A DNA stretch of 64,000 nt. Origin: Papaver somniferum (taxonomy: Eukaryota; Streptophyta; Magnoliopsida; Ranunculales; Papaveraceae). A program made the translations under genes and the position numbers. The stretch spans positions 66,980,256 to 67,044,255 of the forward strand of contig NC_039364.1 of NCBI RefSeq assembly GCF_003573695.1, written 5' to 3'. The stretch's first letter is position 1. Each line of letters begins with the position of its first letter. Below, in pieces: positions 47,149 to 58,055 of this stretch. The notes under the pieces are model-generated. The model did not search any database. It saw only the letters and a list, made by a program, of their open reading frames with translations, and was not told the origin of the DNA.

Positions 47149-47532
47149 ATGGATACTCCAAGCATCATGTCTTCTGATGGAAAAGATGTTAATATGATTG
47201 TTAAGCCACCAATCATGAAGGAAAAAGAGAAATATCTGTTGTCTCCATCTTTAAAAAGGAAAAGAAGGAATGCGAGGAAGCCAGGGGATGTTCCTTCAAA
47301 TTCTCAGAAGTTTTCTGATGTTCTTGAAGTGTTGAAGAAGACACGGAAGGAGATTCAACATATAAAGGCTTTAGTGCTTAAAACTCATGAGATTCAGAGG
47401 GCCCTGGTTCGACATCAGTCAAGAAGGTTTATTGATATTAACTCCCATCTTCATGAACCTTATGTCCCAATGGTTGTTGACGACAAGGAGTTCGGGGACG
47501 ATAAAGAATTCTTTAAAGGTCTTAACATCTAG
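47149..47532 (+). CDS. Small unrecognised basic protein after copia gag
   Basis: ATG 47149 to a TAG at 47530-47532 gives 127 residues (MDTPSIMSSDGKDVNMIVKP...). It has a lysine/arginine-rich patch (SPSLKRKRRNARKP), a helical central stretch (FSDVLEVLKKTRKEIQHIKALV) and an acidic end. I recognise no family. The frame is clean, unlike its surroundings. It may be the second frame of a non-autonomous copia-type element or part of a transcript containing the gag. Confidence 0.45.
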   Translation: MDTPSIMSSDGKDVNMIVKPPIMKEKEKYLLSPSLKRKRRNARKPGDVPSNSQKFSDVLEVLKKTRKEIQHIKALVLKTHEIQRALVRHQSRRFIDINSHLHEPYVPMVVDDKEFGDDKEFFKGLNI

Positions 47533-48067
47533 TAAATCTTCTTATAAGAATTTTTATTTCTTATGTTTTAGGAAGAATAACTAGTTTTTGGAATAGCCAT
47601 TATTGTGATTACACGGAGTTATGTCCAATGTTTTCATCTTTATTATTTTTAGGTTTATTGGTTTAAATTCTAAAAATTGTTTGAAAGATGATTTTTGCAG
47701 TATTAATCTTTATGGTTTTATATATTGCAATTTGTTATGGGATATGTGTGTTTGCGTCCGTGAAATATGATTGTCCCATACCTTGTCAAAATTTAAGTCG
47801 TTCATATGTTGATATGCATGTATTGATAAAAAAATGAATGGAATTTTGACATTACAAAAGTTAAAGCCTTTTATGTCATATTTTGATGGAAGAAAGGATA
47901 AAACTTTTGTTTACGAGGATTATGTCTATTGTATGTCATTGTGCAAATAGTGATGGAAAATAGGATGAATCCTTGTCTATTCCGCAGTATTGATCTTCCC
48001 TGATCCATATTTTTTTATGTATATATTTTGCGGCTCCGTAAGTTCTCTTATGTTGAGTATTTCCGAT
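47533..48067. other. AT-rich segment with no recognised gene
   Basis: Long T/A stretches. I see no clear LTR termini or frame. It is cut by E4 at 48068. Confidence 0.4.
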
Positions 48068-48256
48068 TGTTGATGGTGGATTTTCAACAAAGGACAAAAC
48101 CGTAAAATCATGATACTGCATGTTTCTGAGTTGGCTTCATGCATGTGACGATTCATATTTTACGAAGCCATGATGAATATGTTTCCTGAAAGGCCTCCAC
48201 TTGCTGAGCGTTCAGTGCCACGCATTTCATCATGTCCTCTGTGTAGAATAACGTAA

Positions 48257-48530
48257 TTTGGCGGTTCTCCGTAAGATTGAGAGAAACAACGCCTTCAGGA
48301 CGTCGGTGACACTCATTGTTCCCTGACTACATGAGAGAGACACGCCTCTATATAGAAGAACGATTGGGCGGTTCTCCGTAGATTGAGAGCAACAACTCCT
48401 TCAGAACGTCGGTGACACTCACCGTTCCCTGACTATGTAGAGAAACCGTGTATAGATCCAGGCGGTTCTCCGTAGATTGAGAGCAACAACGTCTTCAGGA
48501 CTTCGGCAACTCGCTGTCTTCTGACTATGC
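48257..48530 (+). repeat. Three-unit GGCGGTTCTCCG repeat in E4
   Basis: The same triple as 42640-42925, with period about 110-115 bases. Confidence 0.78.
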
Positions 48531-48629
48531 ACCTTCGGAATTGGTATGACGCTTTAACTGGCTAATATCCCTTCTGTAATAGATTAATTCTTCCGTGACA
48601 TTTACCACTGAATTCCCAGAATGATCTAT

Positions 48630-49040
48630 TATTGCTCCTATTCCATGGCCGAATCCACGGCCTGATCCCATGGAATGACAATAACTTTTGCTCTTATTCC
48701 ATGGTCGAATCCACAGCCTGATCCCATGGAATGGCAATAACAATTGCTCTTATTCCATGGTCGAATCCACGGCCTGATCCCATGGAATGGCAATAAATAA
48801 TTGTATCATCTCATCATTCCGATTTCATGATCGAATTCACGGCTAATCTCATGGAATGATAATAGATAATTTTATTATTCTGATTTCATGATCGAATCCA
48901 CGGATGGTCTCATGAAATGGTAATATTTAATTACTTCGATTCTATGGTCGAATCCATGATCCCATGGAATGGTAATATTCGACTCTATTATTCTGAATTC
49001 ATGGTCTAATACACGGCTGATCCTATGGATTGATAATAAA
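48630..49040 (+). repeat. CCATGG-type dyad array in E4
   Basis: The best-preserved copy. Three near-identical units of about 60 bp (from 48640) read TATTCCATGG, CGAATCCACGGCCTGATC, CCATGGAATG, each an inverted repeat around the CGAATCCACGG centre. Four more diverged units follow. Confidence 0.85.
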
Positions 49041-49299
49041 CAACTACTCACTTTTATTACTCTGTTTCATGAATCATTCTCCACCGAATTTCATAAATTA
49101 GTAATAAATACTCAACAATCGGGCATCTGGATCATCACCGAGTAAGCCCCACAAAAATGGTGCAAGTGTACTAGACAATGATGCACGACTAAGCACCCGG
49201 ATGCACAAACGAGCATTCAAAAATATGGACAGATGAGGAATCCTACGCAAAACAGGAGAAAAACAACAAATAATAATAAAATAATAAGAGGCGCTCAAG

Positions 49300-49750
49300 G
49301 CCCGGGCCCACCGGCCGGCCGGCCGTGCCCTGGCCGTGGCCGGTCTCATGCCTCTTCCATTACTTTTCCTATTTTGTTATTTTCATGAACTCATGAAAAC
49401 TCATTGATTTTAGAAACTTTCCTTGTTTGAGCAAAACTCATGAATTCTCCATAACTTCATGGATTCGTGAAAAATAATATTATAAAATAGGAAAAGGTGT
49501 GCGGGACCGGCAACCTAGCCGGCCGGCCATGCCCAAGCCGCGACCGGTCTCACACCTCACAATCCCTAGTTTTTTATAATTATTATTCCCTAAACTCATG
49601 AAACTTCTTTGTTTCAACGAAAACTCATGGATTCTCCATAATATCAAGGTTTCATGAAAAAATAATAATATAAAAGTAGGAAAAGGCATGCGGGATCGTG
49701 CAACATAGCCGGCCGGCCATGCCCTAGCCTTGGCCGGCCCCACACCTTGC
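49300..49750 (+). repeat. GC-rich dyad array in E4
   Basis: Three units (about 49307, 49503, 49692), each with an AGCCGGCCGGCCATGCC-type core and GG(T/C)C(C/T)CACACC end. Confidence 0.75.
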
Positions 49751-50423
49751 AATCCCTAGTCTTTTATAATTATTATTTTCCTCAATTCATGAAACTCCTT
49801 GGTTTGAGCAAAATTCATGATTCCTTCGTTTTTTCTCAAATTTTGCTCGAATCATGAAAAACTAAAAGCCAACATGGTCACATGACCAGCTAGCCTTTCA
49901 CGACAATATTAAATGTTAAAATGTCCTTATTTTAATATTTACAAAATATTGATCAATTGAGCATACATGCTCATTCCAACAAAAATAAAGAATTTCAGTC
50001 ATGATGAAACTCTTCTGAAAATTCACAATGTTGCTCGAATGCACGTCAGGAAATACTGAAACTCTCAGTACGGATACACGGACACCACGGTAACACGTAC
50101 ATGCCTTAATGACCGACCAGAGTCATCCCTAGGGCTTGCACAAAGCCGGTCCCACAGAATTTCATAATTCTGACCTAATTTGCTCAATTGCTCATACTGG
50201 GCCCAAATTTTCTCCAACTAACCTGGGGATTTGCTCAATCGAGCACCAGCTGGTCCCACACCCCTAAGGGTCGGTTTCATGCCTTCTTGGACGGTCCCTC
50301 ACTTCTCCATGAATTAGGTTTTATCACCTAATGCTCAATCGAGCAACTATTTTTCAATAAATGATGAAACTGGCATTTTATCATCATTCCTTCACCAACA
50401 GTACAACTGAGGACCCTGGTGCG

Positions 50424-51017
50424 TGCAACAAGGCGACTACATCTTCCAAAGTGACAGTAAACTCTCCCCGTCTGCATATAAAGGTATGAGTAGGGATACA
50501 CCAACGAGCAAGCAAAGCCACGATACATGGTATGTCATGATTAATGATCAAATCTCCAGCATCTTGAATGGCTCGTGTCACCTGTGCACTATCCAACAAG
50601 GTTCTTACATGGCTATGGCCTAGCTTATGCCTTTCCCATCCAGAAAAGTGTGTCAGCGGCTTCCGAGAAAGTTTGAGTTCCACATGAGAAGCCTAATAAT
50701 GCTTTCCTTCCAAACAGAACCGAATTATTGCAGGAGGAGGCACCAACTTGTTCTGAGCAGTAGTCCTAGGGTTTATGAGCAGCCGAAACGGGGAGCCTAA
50801 AGGACGCTTTTCAGGCATGTACAAATATTCAAAGAACCTGTCTTCAATGCTCGGGATATTCTTGGGTTTAGTAATTTCCTCCTTTCCTTGGGAAGTCCCA
50901 GAATCACCATCCCTGGAACAGTCATTATCTCTGGAAGATGCATCTGTGGAAACATCATCTCCAGAAATGTCTTCTCTGGAAATGTCACTTTCTGCACCGT
51001 TACGAAGTTGAGTCATC
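50424..51017 (-). pseudogene. PMD exon fragment inside E5 5' LTR
   Basis: The minus-strand frame MTQLRNGAESDISREDISGDD...FRLLINPRTTAQNKL...THFSGWERHKLGHSHVRTLLDSAQVTRAIQDAGDLIINHDIPCIVALLARWCIPTHTFICRRGEFTVTLEDVVALLH is a near-copy of 60431-61023. It ends abruptly at the LTR start. By eye, about 11 differences occur in the first 220 bases relative to the other copy. Confidence 0.85.
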
Positions 51018-51982
51018 TCTGCAAAATTGCTCCGACATTCCACACGATTTTCATCAACACAATGGAATCAAAACAACCAAACAATTATGATGCTCATGAC
51101 AGTGTCTGCAAAATGGTAATTCTTAATTCTTACATATTTACGATTTCACGAACTTAGTGATAACAGCGTAAAACCCCAAAACTTGCTCGTTCTTTCAAAC
51201 CTGCAAAGCCGAGCAAAAAAAACGTATTATTTAAAGTCAACATTGGCTTTCCATGAAACTATGAATAATTCACATAACCTTCCATGTGAACATTCGCTGA
51301 TTTTTACGTGTACATACACTATAAAATCACTAAACTCATACATACACTACGAATTCATCAACTCATAAATTGTTTGCTTTCAACAATTTTTCATAAATCA
51401 AAACTTAATTTTTATTTAATAAAACGTGAATAAGTCACGTACCTTTTTTTTAAAAAAATCGTGAGTTAAATAACTCACGTGAATATATAAAAAAAAAACT
51501 TTTTGCTCAGTTGAGCATTCGTTTATGGAACGAGGGTCTTTTCTATGTTGCAAAGGTCCACATATTCTAAATAAAAGTTTTGGGAAGTTCATAAACAAAT
51601 TTTATCATGAACTCCAGGTCTTTTCAAAATTTCCTTTAACCCTAAGGATCATTATTTATTACTTTTTACGAACAAACCTACGTTTCTAAAAGTATTTACA
51701 AAGTTCATGCTTCGAAAACAAAATTGGGTTTTCATGAAACCTAATAAACAAAACTTTTACTACTGCAACTAGACCATGTCTATTCAAAATTTTGTGTATC
51801 TCTTCCATATTAGGGATTTTTGCTCGTTTCCTAAACTAACGAAAAACGGGCATACATACGTTTTCTAAAAACAAATTCTTCATGAATCCTATGCATGCTC
51901 TCAACTATGGGATTTTTTGAACAACTCATAAATCATAGAACGGACACAAAAAAAATCTTCATGAATCCTACGCATGCTCAAC
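51018..51982 (-). promoter_or_regulatory. Antisense leader/upstream region inside E5 5' LTR
   Basis: It contains the leader-intron donor GTAAG (minus strand, 51129-51133) and repeats related to the E1 and E2 antisense upstream regions. Transcription from here would run leftward, out of the element into E4. Confidence 0.5.
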
Positions 51983-52139
51983 CATGCCTCTTCCATTATT
52001 TTTCTTATTTTGTTATTTTCATGAACTCATGAAAACTCCTTGTTTTTAGCAACTTTCCTTGTTTGAGCAAAACTCATGAATTCTCCATAACTTCATGGAT
52101 TCGTGAAAAATAATATTATAAAAATAGGGAAAGGTGTGC

Positions 52140-52390
52140 GGGACCGGGCAACCTAGCCGGCCGGCCATGCCCAAGCCGTGGCCGGTCTCACACCTCACAA
52201 TCCCTAGTTTTTTATAATTGTTATTCCCTAAACTTATGAAACTTCTTTGTTTCAACGAAAACTCATGGATTCTCCATAATATCATGGTTTCATGAAAAAA
52301 TAATAATATAAAATTAGGAAAAGGCATGCGGGACCGTGCAACATAGCCGGCCGGCCATGCCCTAGCCGTGGCGGGCCCTACACCTTGCAA
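52140..52390 (+). repeat. GC-rich dyad units in E5 5' LTR
   Basis: Two units (52142, 52334) with AGCCGGCCGGCCATGCCC cores. Confidence 0.72.
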
Positions 52391-53791
52391 TCCCTAGTCT
52401 TTTATAATAATTATTTTCCTCAATTCATGAAACTCCTTGGTTTGAGCAAAATTCATGATTCCTTCGTATTTTCTCAAATTTTGCTCGAATCATGAAAAAC
52501 TAAAAGCCGACATGGTCACATGACCGGCTAGCCTTTCACGGAAATATTAAATGTTAAAATGTCCTTATTTTAATATTTACAAAATATTGATCAATTGAGC
52601 ATACATGCTCATTCCAACAAAGATCAAGAATTTCAGTCATAATGAAATTCTTCTGAAAATTCACAATGTTACTCATACTGGGCCCAAATTCTCTCCAACT
52701 AACCTAGGGATTTGCTCAATTGAGCACCAGCTGGTCCCACACCCCTAAGGGCCGGTTTCATGCCTTCTTGGCCGGTCCCTCACTTCTCCATGAATTAGGT
52801 TTTATTACCTAATGCTCAATCGAGCAACTATTTTTCAATAAATGATGAAACCGACATTTTATCATCATTCCTTCACCAACAGTCCAACTGAGGACCTCGG
52901 TGCATGCTTACTCGAGCACTTGGGCATCACATGGATGTCCATAATCTCATGTATTCGGTCCCTCCCTTACTCATGACCAATTTTCAGCAATTCGTCAATT
53001 GATGAAGGATTGATCACAAATTAGGGTTTTGAACAAACGCTCCACGAATTACCATTCTCAGCAAGTTCAAACACTAAATTATATTAATCCAACGATCAAC
53101 ATCTGAATTAATTATACAATATTCGGTAATCTACCAATATTTTAATTAATATTTTATTGGGTCACGTCAGCAGTAAATAATTCGTCGAATTGAGCAATAC
53201 TTGCTCAGTTGCTCGAATATTGATCCCATTATCAATATTCAGTAATTTATCAGTAATTTGTCGAATTGAGCAATACTTGCTCAGGTGGTCTAATATTGAT
53301 CCCACTATCAATATTTAGTAGTTTGCTCGAATAATCCACATGTATTCAGTAACTCATCAATATTCAACAGCTCGTCGAATTTATAATATTTGCTCAGACA
53401 AGCAATATTAATATTCATGAATCGCTGAGGATTTGTCAATCATGCTCGATTTAACAAAATCTAGACTCATTGTCTAATCAGTCAACAACTGACTAACTAA
53501 GACACGTTTGTCATACAGACTCCACGATTCGTGAGACATCAATCACGTCACAAATGGGGGGATATCACTTAGGGTTTTGGTCTGGCAGTCTACGACACGT
53601 GGATTCATCCACGACGAGAAATGTGCGTAAGTCGTGCAAACGGTTGAAGGAGTTAGCTAAGTAATGGGTGCACGATCAGTCAAGTCTCTACACAACATGG
53701 AACTGACTTTAACACGATCTCCCACTTTCCCACTCTTTCACTCAAGAAACCGTCACACTTACAGGGATCAGTGTGTTCACAACTCTGACAA

Positions 53792-53799
53792 TATAAATA
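53792..53799 (+). promoter_or_regulatory. TATA box of E5 5' LTR
   Basis: TATAAATA in the shared block AAGTCTCTGAATCCATGATTG. Confidence 0.68.
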
Positions 53800-54214
53800 A
53801 GTCTCTGAATCCATGATTGAAGGACATCATCAGTAATCGTTCATACAGAATTTATCGAGTAACTACTTTCAAGAATTCATCAATCTATCAAAACTTATTT
53901 GAACTTACCAGATTACCAATTATTGAAGAAACCTTCAACACATCCACAATCCTTGATCATCATTGATCCCACACAATTCTCAGCTTCCCTCCTACAGACC
54001 AACCCATTTTCCTCTTTGTGACCGAATTGACTCTGGAACGACCATTGACTTGGTTTAGGCCGGAGTCCTACAGATTGATCTCTCGAATCTAAGCACTCCC
54101 TTTGCAGTACACCTGAGTGAGGTTCAGCAGTTTGCTCGGTCGAGGAGTCTCGACAACACGCTCGATTCTTTACTTTCCTAAAAAACCAGCAAACTGTTTT
54201 TCCCCATCTACATA

Positions 54215-54233
54215 TTGGCGACCACAGTGGGAG
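54215..54233 (+). other. PBS of E5
   Basis: TTGGCGACCACAGTGGGAG, identical to the E1 and E2 sites, two bases after the LTR. Confidence 0.82.
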
Positions 54234-54269
54234 ATTATTCTCTCGGTTGCAATCTCACATTCTCACAAA

Positions 54270-55851
54270 ATAGCTGGTCTTAGGTCTGGGTTGGTTACAA
54301 ATGCAAACGACGCTAGCACTAGCAACAATGATGGAATTCCAGAAACTGTTCGTGCTTCCAACAGTGGTGGTGACACTACTCCTCCTCACACCAATATCGA
54401 AAATCATCCTCTCTTCGGCCGGTATCCTGAAGATATCAGAGAAAATCCACCTACTATTGTCGATCTCATGAAAGTCCAGGAAGTCCTCGCCAAGAATCAA
54501 ACTGATATGGCTACTAAGAGCTATTTAACTATCTCAAAACCCTCACTGACAAGATGTCAGACAAAACTCAGGAGAAGGGAAAAGGAAAGGAAACATCTCC
54601 AACTACGGATCCCGAAGTTATTCCAGTCACTGACGATGATGAAGCCCGCAAAGCTGCAGGACCTGAACCTGCCGGTTTCATCACTTGTGAAGATCTGGAA
54701 CGTTTTATGGAGAATCGGGGAAAAGGACATACACCGTCCGTGCACCGTCATCAACCTCCATATCCCGCTGCCACGCAAAGAATCCCTCTTCCAAAGGGTT
54801 ACACTTCTCCAACGTTCACACTCTACAATGGAACGTGGAATGCTCGAGAGCACGTTTCTCGATTCTTAGAAGCATTAGGAGAGCATGAACACAACTATAT
54901 TGTCCGTTTGAAGGAATTCTCAAAATCCCTGACAGGTCGAGCATATACTTGGTACAACAATATTGCACCAGGAAGCATAGCCAATTGGGGAGAGATGATT
55001 AATGCTTTCTACAGGAAATACTTCTTCGTTTCTGAGCAAGTTACTCTTTACGACTTAGGAAGGATGGCTCAGAAGAATACTGAAAATCCGAACGACTATG
55101 TGAAGAAATTCAGAATTCAAGCTTTGGATTGTCATGATCCTAATGTTATTGAATAACAACTGGTGGATTTATGCATTAACAGGATGATTCCAGTCTACAG
55201 AGCCTTGCTGGAAAATCTTCGTTTTCAGACTTCCTCGGAACTTCATGAAGCGGCCAAGCGATCGGCAACTACTGCTCCAGCTTTGCTAGAAAGAACAAAA
55301 ACTGTCAAAGTCGAGGAGTCGAGCACTCGAAGCACCACCCCCATACGTTTGATCAACAAACAATACAATGTGAGGCTTCCACGAATGTCGCCGAAGGGGG
55401 CAAAATAAAGGCTGACGCGCAACAACATAAGGATACTCCTCCAACGTCTAAGAAGGCACCAAAAAAGGACAACCAGACTCGAAACGCACGAACGCCGGCT
55501 CAACGTCATTAGAGTTATCATGAAGCACCAGACTTTCCTTTTCCTATTGAAGAGGTGATCGAGTTGTTGGAAGTCTGGATTCAAGATGGTGCGATCAACC
55601 TGCCTCCTGTCAGAAGGGAGCCAACAGATGAGGAAGTGGAGAATCCGCGTTACTGTCGTTTTCATAGGTATGTCAGTCATCCGACCAGTGACTGTCGAAA
55701 CTTGAAACGTATATTCAAAGAAAAAGCCGATTTAGGAGAACTGGGGACTGAAGGAGTGCACAAGAATCCTCTCCCAATCAGAACTTTTACAATCTCCGAA
55801 CAACCGGTCAAAGAAGCAGTACAATCCCTAATTGAGCATATCTGTGAGTGA
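54270..55851 (+). pseudogene. gag: E5 gag
   Basis: The start codon has become ATA (54270); AGLRSGLVTNANDASTSN follows. After a length change near 54515-54550 the next frame gives DDDEARKAAGPEPAGFITCEDLERFME, HVSRFLEALGEHEHNYIVRLKEF, GRAYTWYNNIAPGSIANWGEM, FYRKYFFVSEQVTLYDLGRM and YVKKFRIQALDCHDPN. A TAA (55154-55156) interrupts, then QLVDLCINRMIPVYRALLEN. The C-terminal 55555-55851 part has YCRFHRYVSHPTSDCRNLKRIF, a C-x2-H-x4-H-x4-C knuckle. It is the best gag in the window, yet not functional as it stands. Confidence 0.9.
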
Positions 55852-55881
55852 CTGTACTTATAGAAAGCTCAAAGAAATGAT

Positions 55882-56330
55882 ATGTTTGCTGCATTGAACC
55901 ACATTGTGTCTGGGAAACGATTAGACATTCAGGAGATACTCCATGAACATCCGGTAACAGACAAGGAGATGTACGACTGGGGACTTCTCACCACAGTTCA
56001 CCTCAAGGGAAATGAATTCAAGCGAGCGTTGGTCGACATTGGCACTGCTGTTAATATCATTCCTTTTGAAGACTCTCAGAGACGCTGACATCACCCGACA
56101 AGAAGCAAATCAAGCTCATTCCTCAATCAGAGACCATGAAGGAATCTCTAGAGATGCTTACGGCTACATCATCCTCAAAATGAAAGTTGGAGAAACCTGG
56201 TCAGAAACAAAATTTCACATGATCCGAGAAGATCCAGGATATGACATGGTTCTGGGACGTACATGGATTCATGATGGAAAAGTTGTTGTGATGTCTTCAT
56301 CTTCAGTTGCACAATTCTCCGTTGAAGAAA
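55882..56330 (+). pseudogene. E5 aspartic protease
   Basis: EMYDWGLLTTVHLKGNEFKRALVDIGTAVNIIP has DIG in place of DTG. After a frameshift near 56070 comes DITRQEANQAHSSIR..., DAYGYIILKMKVGETWSETKFHMI and YDMVLGRTWIHDGKVVVMSSSS, the second conserved block. Confidence 0.85.
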
Positions 56331-56998
56331 GCCCTGACTCAGAAGATGATCAACCGTTCGAGTATTTGGGAAAAGTCGAAGCTTTGATGGAACTCATACA
56401 AAAACCTGGGGAGAACGCCCACGAATTCGTCAGAAGGTTTCGCGCTCAGGAAAGTCTTATTCCCCCTGATGCATATGTATTACCAACTTTCAAATATGAT
56501 ACCCTAGTCCGAGGACTCAGTTCTGCTCAAAACCTAACTATCACCAAGCGCTATGAGTGGTTAGTCTCACCTCAGCAATACTTCACCAAATGGTTAGACG
56601 CAGAACCTCTCCAAATCCATCATCTCACTAACACGGTCATCGCTAGGATAATGACTGAGTTTCACAATCAATATCCTAAATATTCTCCTTTGCACGAGTG
56701 TCCACATGTGCCACAGAATTGGAAAGCTCCAACAACATGGAATCCCACTATACGAGGAATTCCAAACCAATAGAAAATATTCAAAGCACGGGCAACCAAG
56801 CCTAAAAAATTTCATGAAGGAGATTTGGTTCTTAAGGCAACCAGACGCAATTTTCATTCCACAAAGAGTTTTAACTGGGAAGGACCTTTCATGATTTCCA
56901 AGTCAATTGCTGTAGGATACTTCAAATTGGCTAGCATCAAGGGCAAGACAAGTATCCCAGTGATTCATGAGAATTGGCTCAAGATTTTTGACGCATGA
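56331..56998 (+). pseudogene. E5 junction, integrase fragment and C-terminal module
   Basis: After the protease comes PGENAHEFVRRFRAQESLIPPDAYVLPTFKYDTLVRGLSSAQ, which looks like a short gag-type stretch. Then PQQYFTKWLDAEPLQ resembles the integrase block EYFTKWIEAIPL of E2. Past a TAG (56771-56773) the frame KIFKARATKPKKFHEGDLVL, NWEGPFMISKSIAVGYFKLA and HENWLKIFDA ends at a TGA (56996-56998). This is a GPF-type integrase C-terminus. The catalytic D,D,E region and all of RT are missing. Confidence 0.75.
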
Positions 56999-57299
56999 AG
57001 CATTCAACATTGGGTGTTTTATGTCTAAGACAAACGCTCAAGACAATCGACGTTTGCACTTTAGGATTTTCTTTTACCTGTAATTTCAATTCCTCCAAAA
57101 CATTTGCAATACTTGCATCCAGTATTTGAATTCAGCAATTTATCAAAAGTTCTTTATTTAAGAAAATCTCATTCAAACCCAAAATCCAGAAGAAAATCCT
57201 TAGTTACTCATAAATTCAAAACCAATCAAGAAATTCAAAACCAAAATAAAACCTCACGTCTCTCAGAAGTTCAAATTTCAAGAGATTATGGAAATAAAA
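56999..57299. other. Spacer between sense frames and antisense gene
   Basis: This AT-rich stretch of about 300 bases lies between the convergent sense and antisense frames. Nothing else was recognised. Confidence 0.45.
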
Positions 57300-58055
57300 C
57301 TAAAGGAAGCCATCAAAGTACGATTTATGCTTCTCAGCATTCTCCAAGACTTGCAAAGCCGCCATCTCCAACTTCAACTTTTCGGTCAGCCCAACAATCT
57401 TATCCATTTTCTCCACCACGGCGTCACTGGTAAAGGGTATATTATTCACTACTGCATCCTTGATGGTGTTGATTTTCTGACGAAGCCACTTCAAGTTAAA
57501 ACCAAGTTCTTCATATTTCCCCAAGTTGTACACCCAATCAAAGAGTACATCTCGAGTGACAGTACTTCTGGGTCTGGTACGAATATCATCTATGACGCGC
57601 AATATGTTTCCTAATTGCATTGTCAAGAAATAGATACGCTCGGGATCTCTTGTAACGACAATATGGTTGTACATCTCCCACAACTTCTCATACATATTGG
57701 CATACCCAGTGGGAACGCTGAATCCGCCAACAGATACATGATACGAGAGTGAAGCACTAAATGGAGGATCGCACACAATCCGTGAAGTAGGGTACTCGTG
57801 TATCACTATGCGATTCTCAACTACCGGAGCGACATCAACAGTTATAGACACAGCTTCTGCCTGAGTAGTTTCCTCCATTCTCAACTCGGGTTCCACCGTC
57901 TCACGCATAATCGGAGTTCCAGTCACCTCTGCAGCATCAAACACAAGCATTTCATGGTCTTAAGGTGCATAGATGCGTGTCTCATTGTCAATATCTCCAG
58001 GATTGCTCAATTCGTCATTATTAGTTCCATTATTCCCAACTTCGGCATTTGGCAC
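57300..58055 (-). pseudogene. Last exon of the E5 antisense gene (DGFL end)
   Basis: A CGCATTAG acceptor precedes VPNAEVGNNGTNNDELSNPGDI; one TAA near 57960 interrupts. Then MLVFDAAEVTGTPI..., IVIHEYPTSRIVCDPPF, HVSVGGFSVPTGYANMYEKLWEMYNHIV, DVLFDWVYNLGKYEELGFNLKWLRQK and a coiled end KMDKIVGLTEKLKLEMAALQ...YFDGFL. It aligns with the E2 last exon. Fold and function are unknown; the end looks helical. Confidence 0.78.

Larger units (their letters stand above)
48068..50423 (+). mobile_element. E4, partial E1-type LTR interrupted by E5
   Basis: It starts TGTTGATGGTGGATTTTCAAC like the E1 3' LTR and stays colinear with it through the repeat triple, the CCATGG array, three GC-rich units and the TCAATAAATGATGAAACTGG block, up to GGACCCTGGTGCG. 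There E5 begins. The remainder should lie right of E5. Whether E4 is a solo LTR or the 5' LTR of a full element cannot be told. Its left flank is CCGAT (48063-48067). Confidence 0.85.
50424..54212 (+). mobile_element. E5 5' LTR (3789 bp) containing part of the PMD gene
   Basis: It starts TGCAACAAGG directly at the end of E4 and ends CATCTACA before the PBS. Three parts are visible: PMD exon fragment (to about 51020), antisense leader/upstream region (to about 51982), and the middle-to-end part of an E1-type LTR. The join near 51983 (CGCATGCTCAACC to ATGCCTCTTCC) is shared with the 3' copy near 61957. The first 1.1 kb of the usual LTR is absent in both. Confidence 0.78.

Noticed and set aside
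49098..49752. Minus-strand frames rich in A, R, G and P (also 43310, 52046, 62019)
   Set aside because: They come from the GC-rich LTR hairpin units. The same region is open on several strands by composition.
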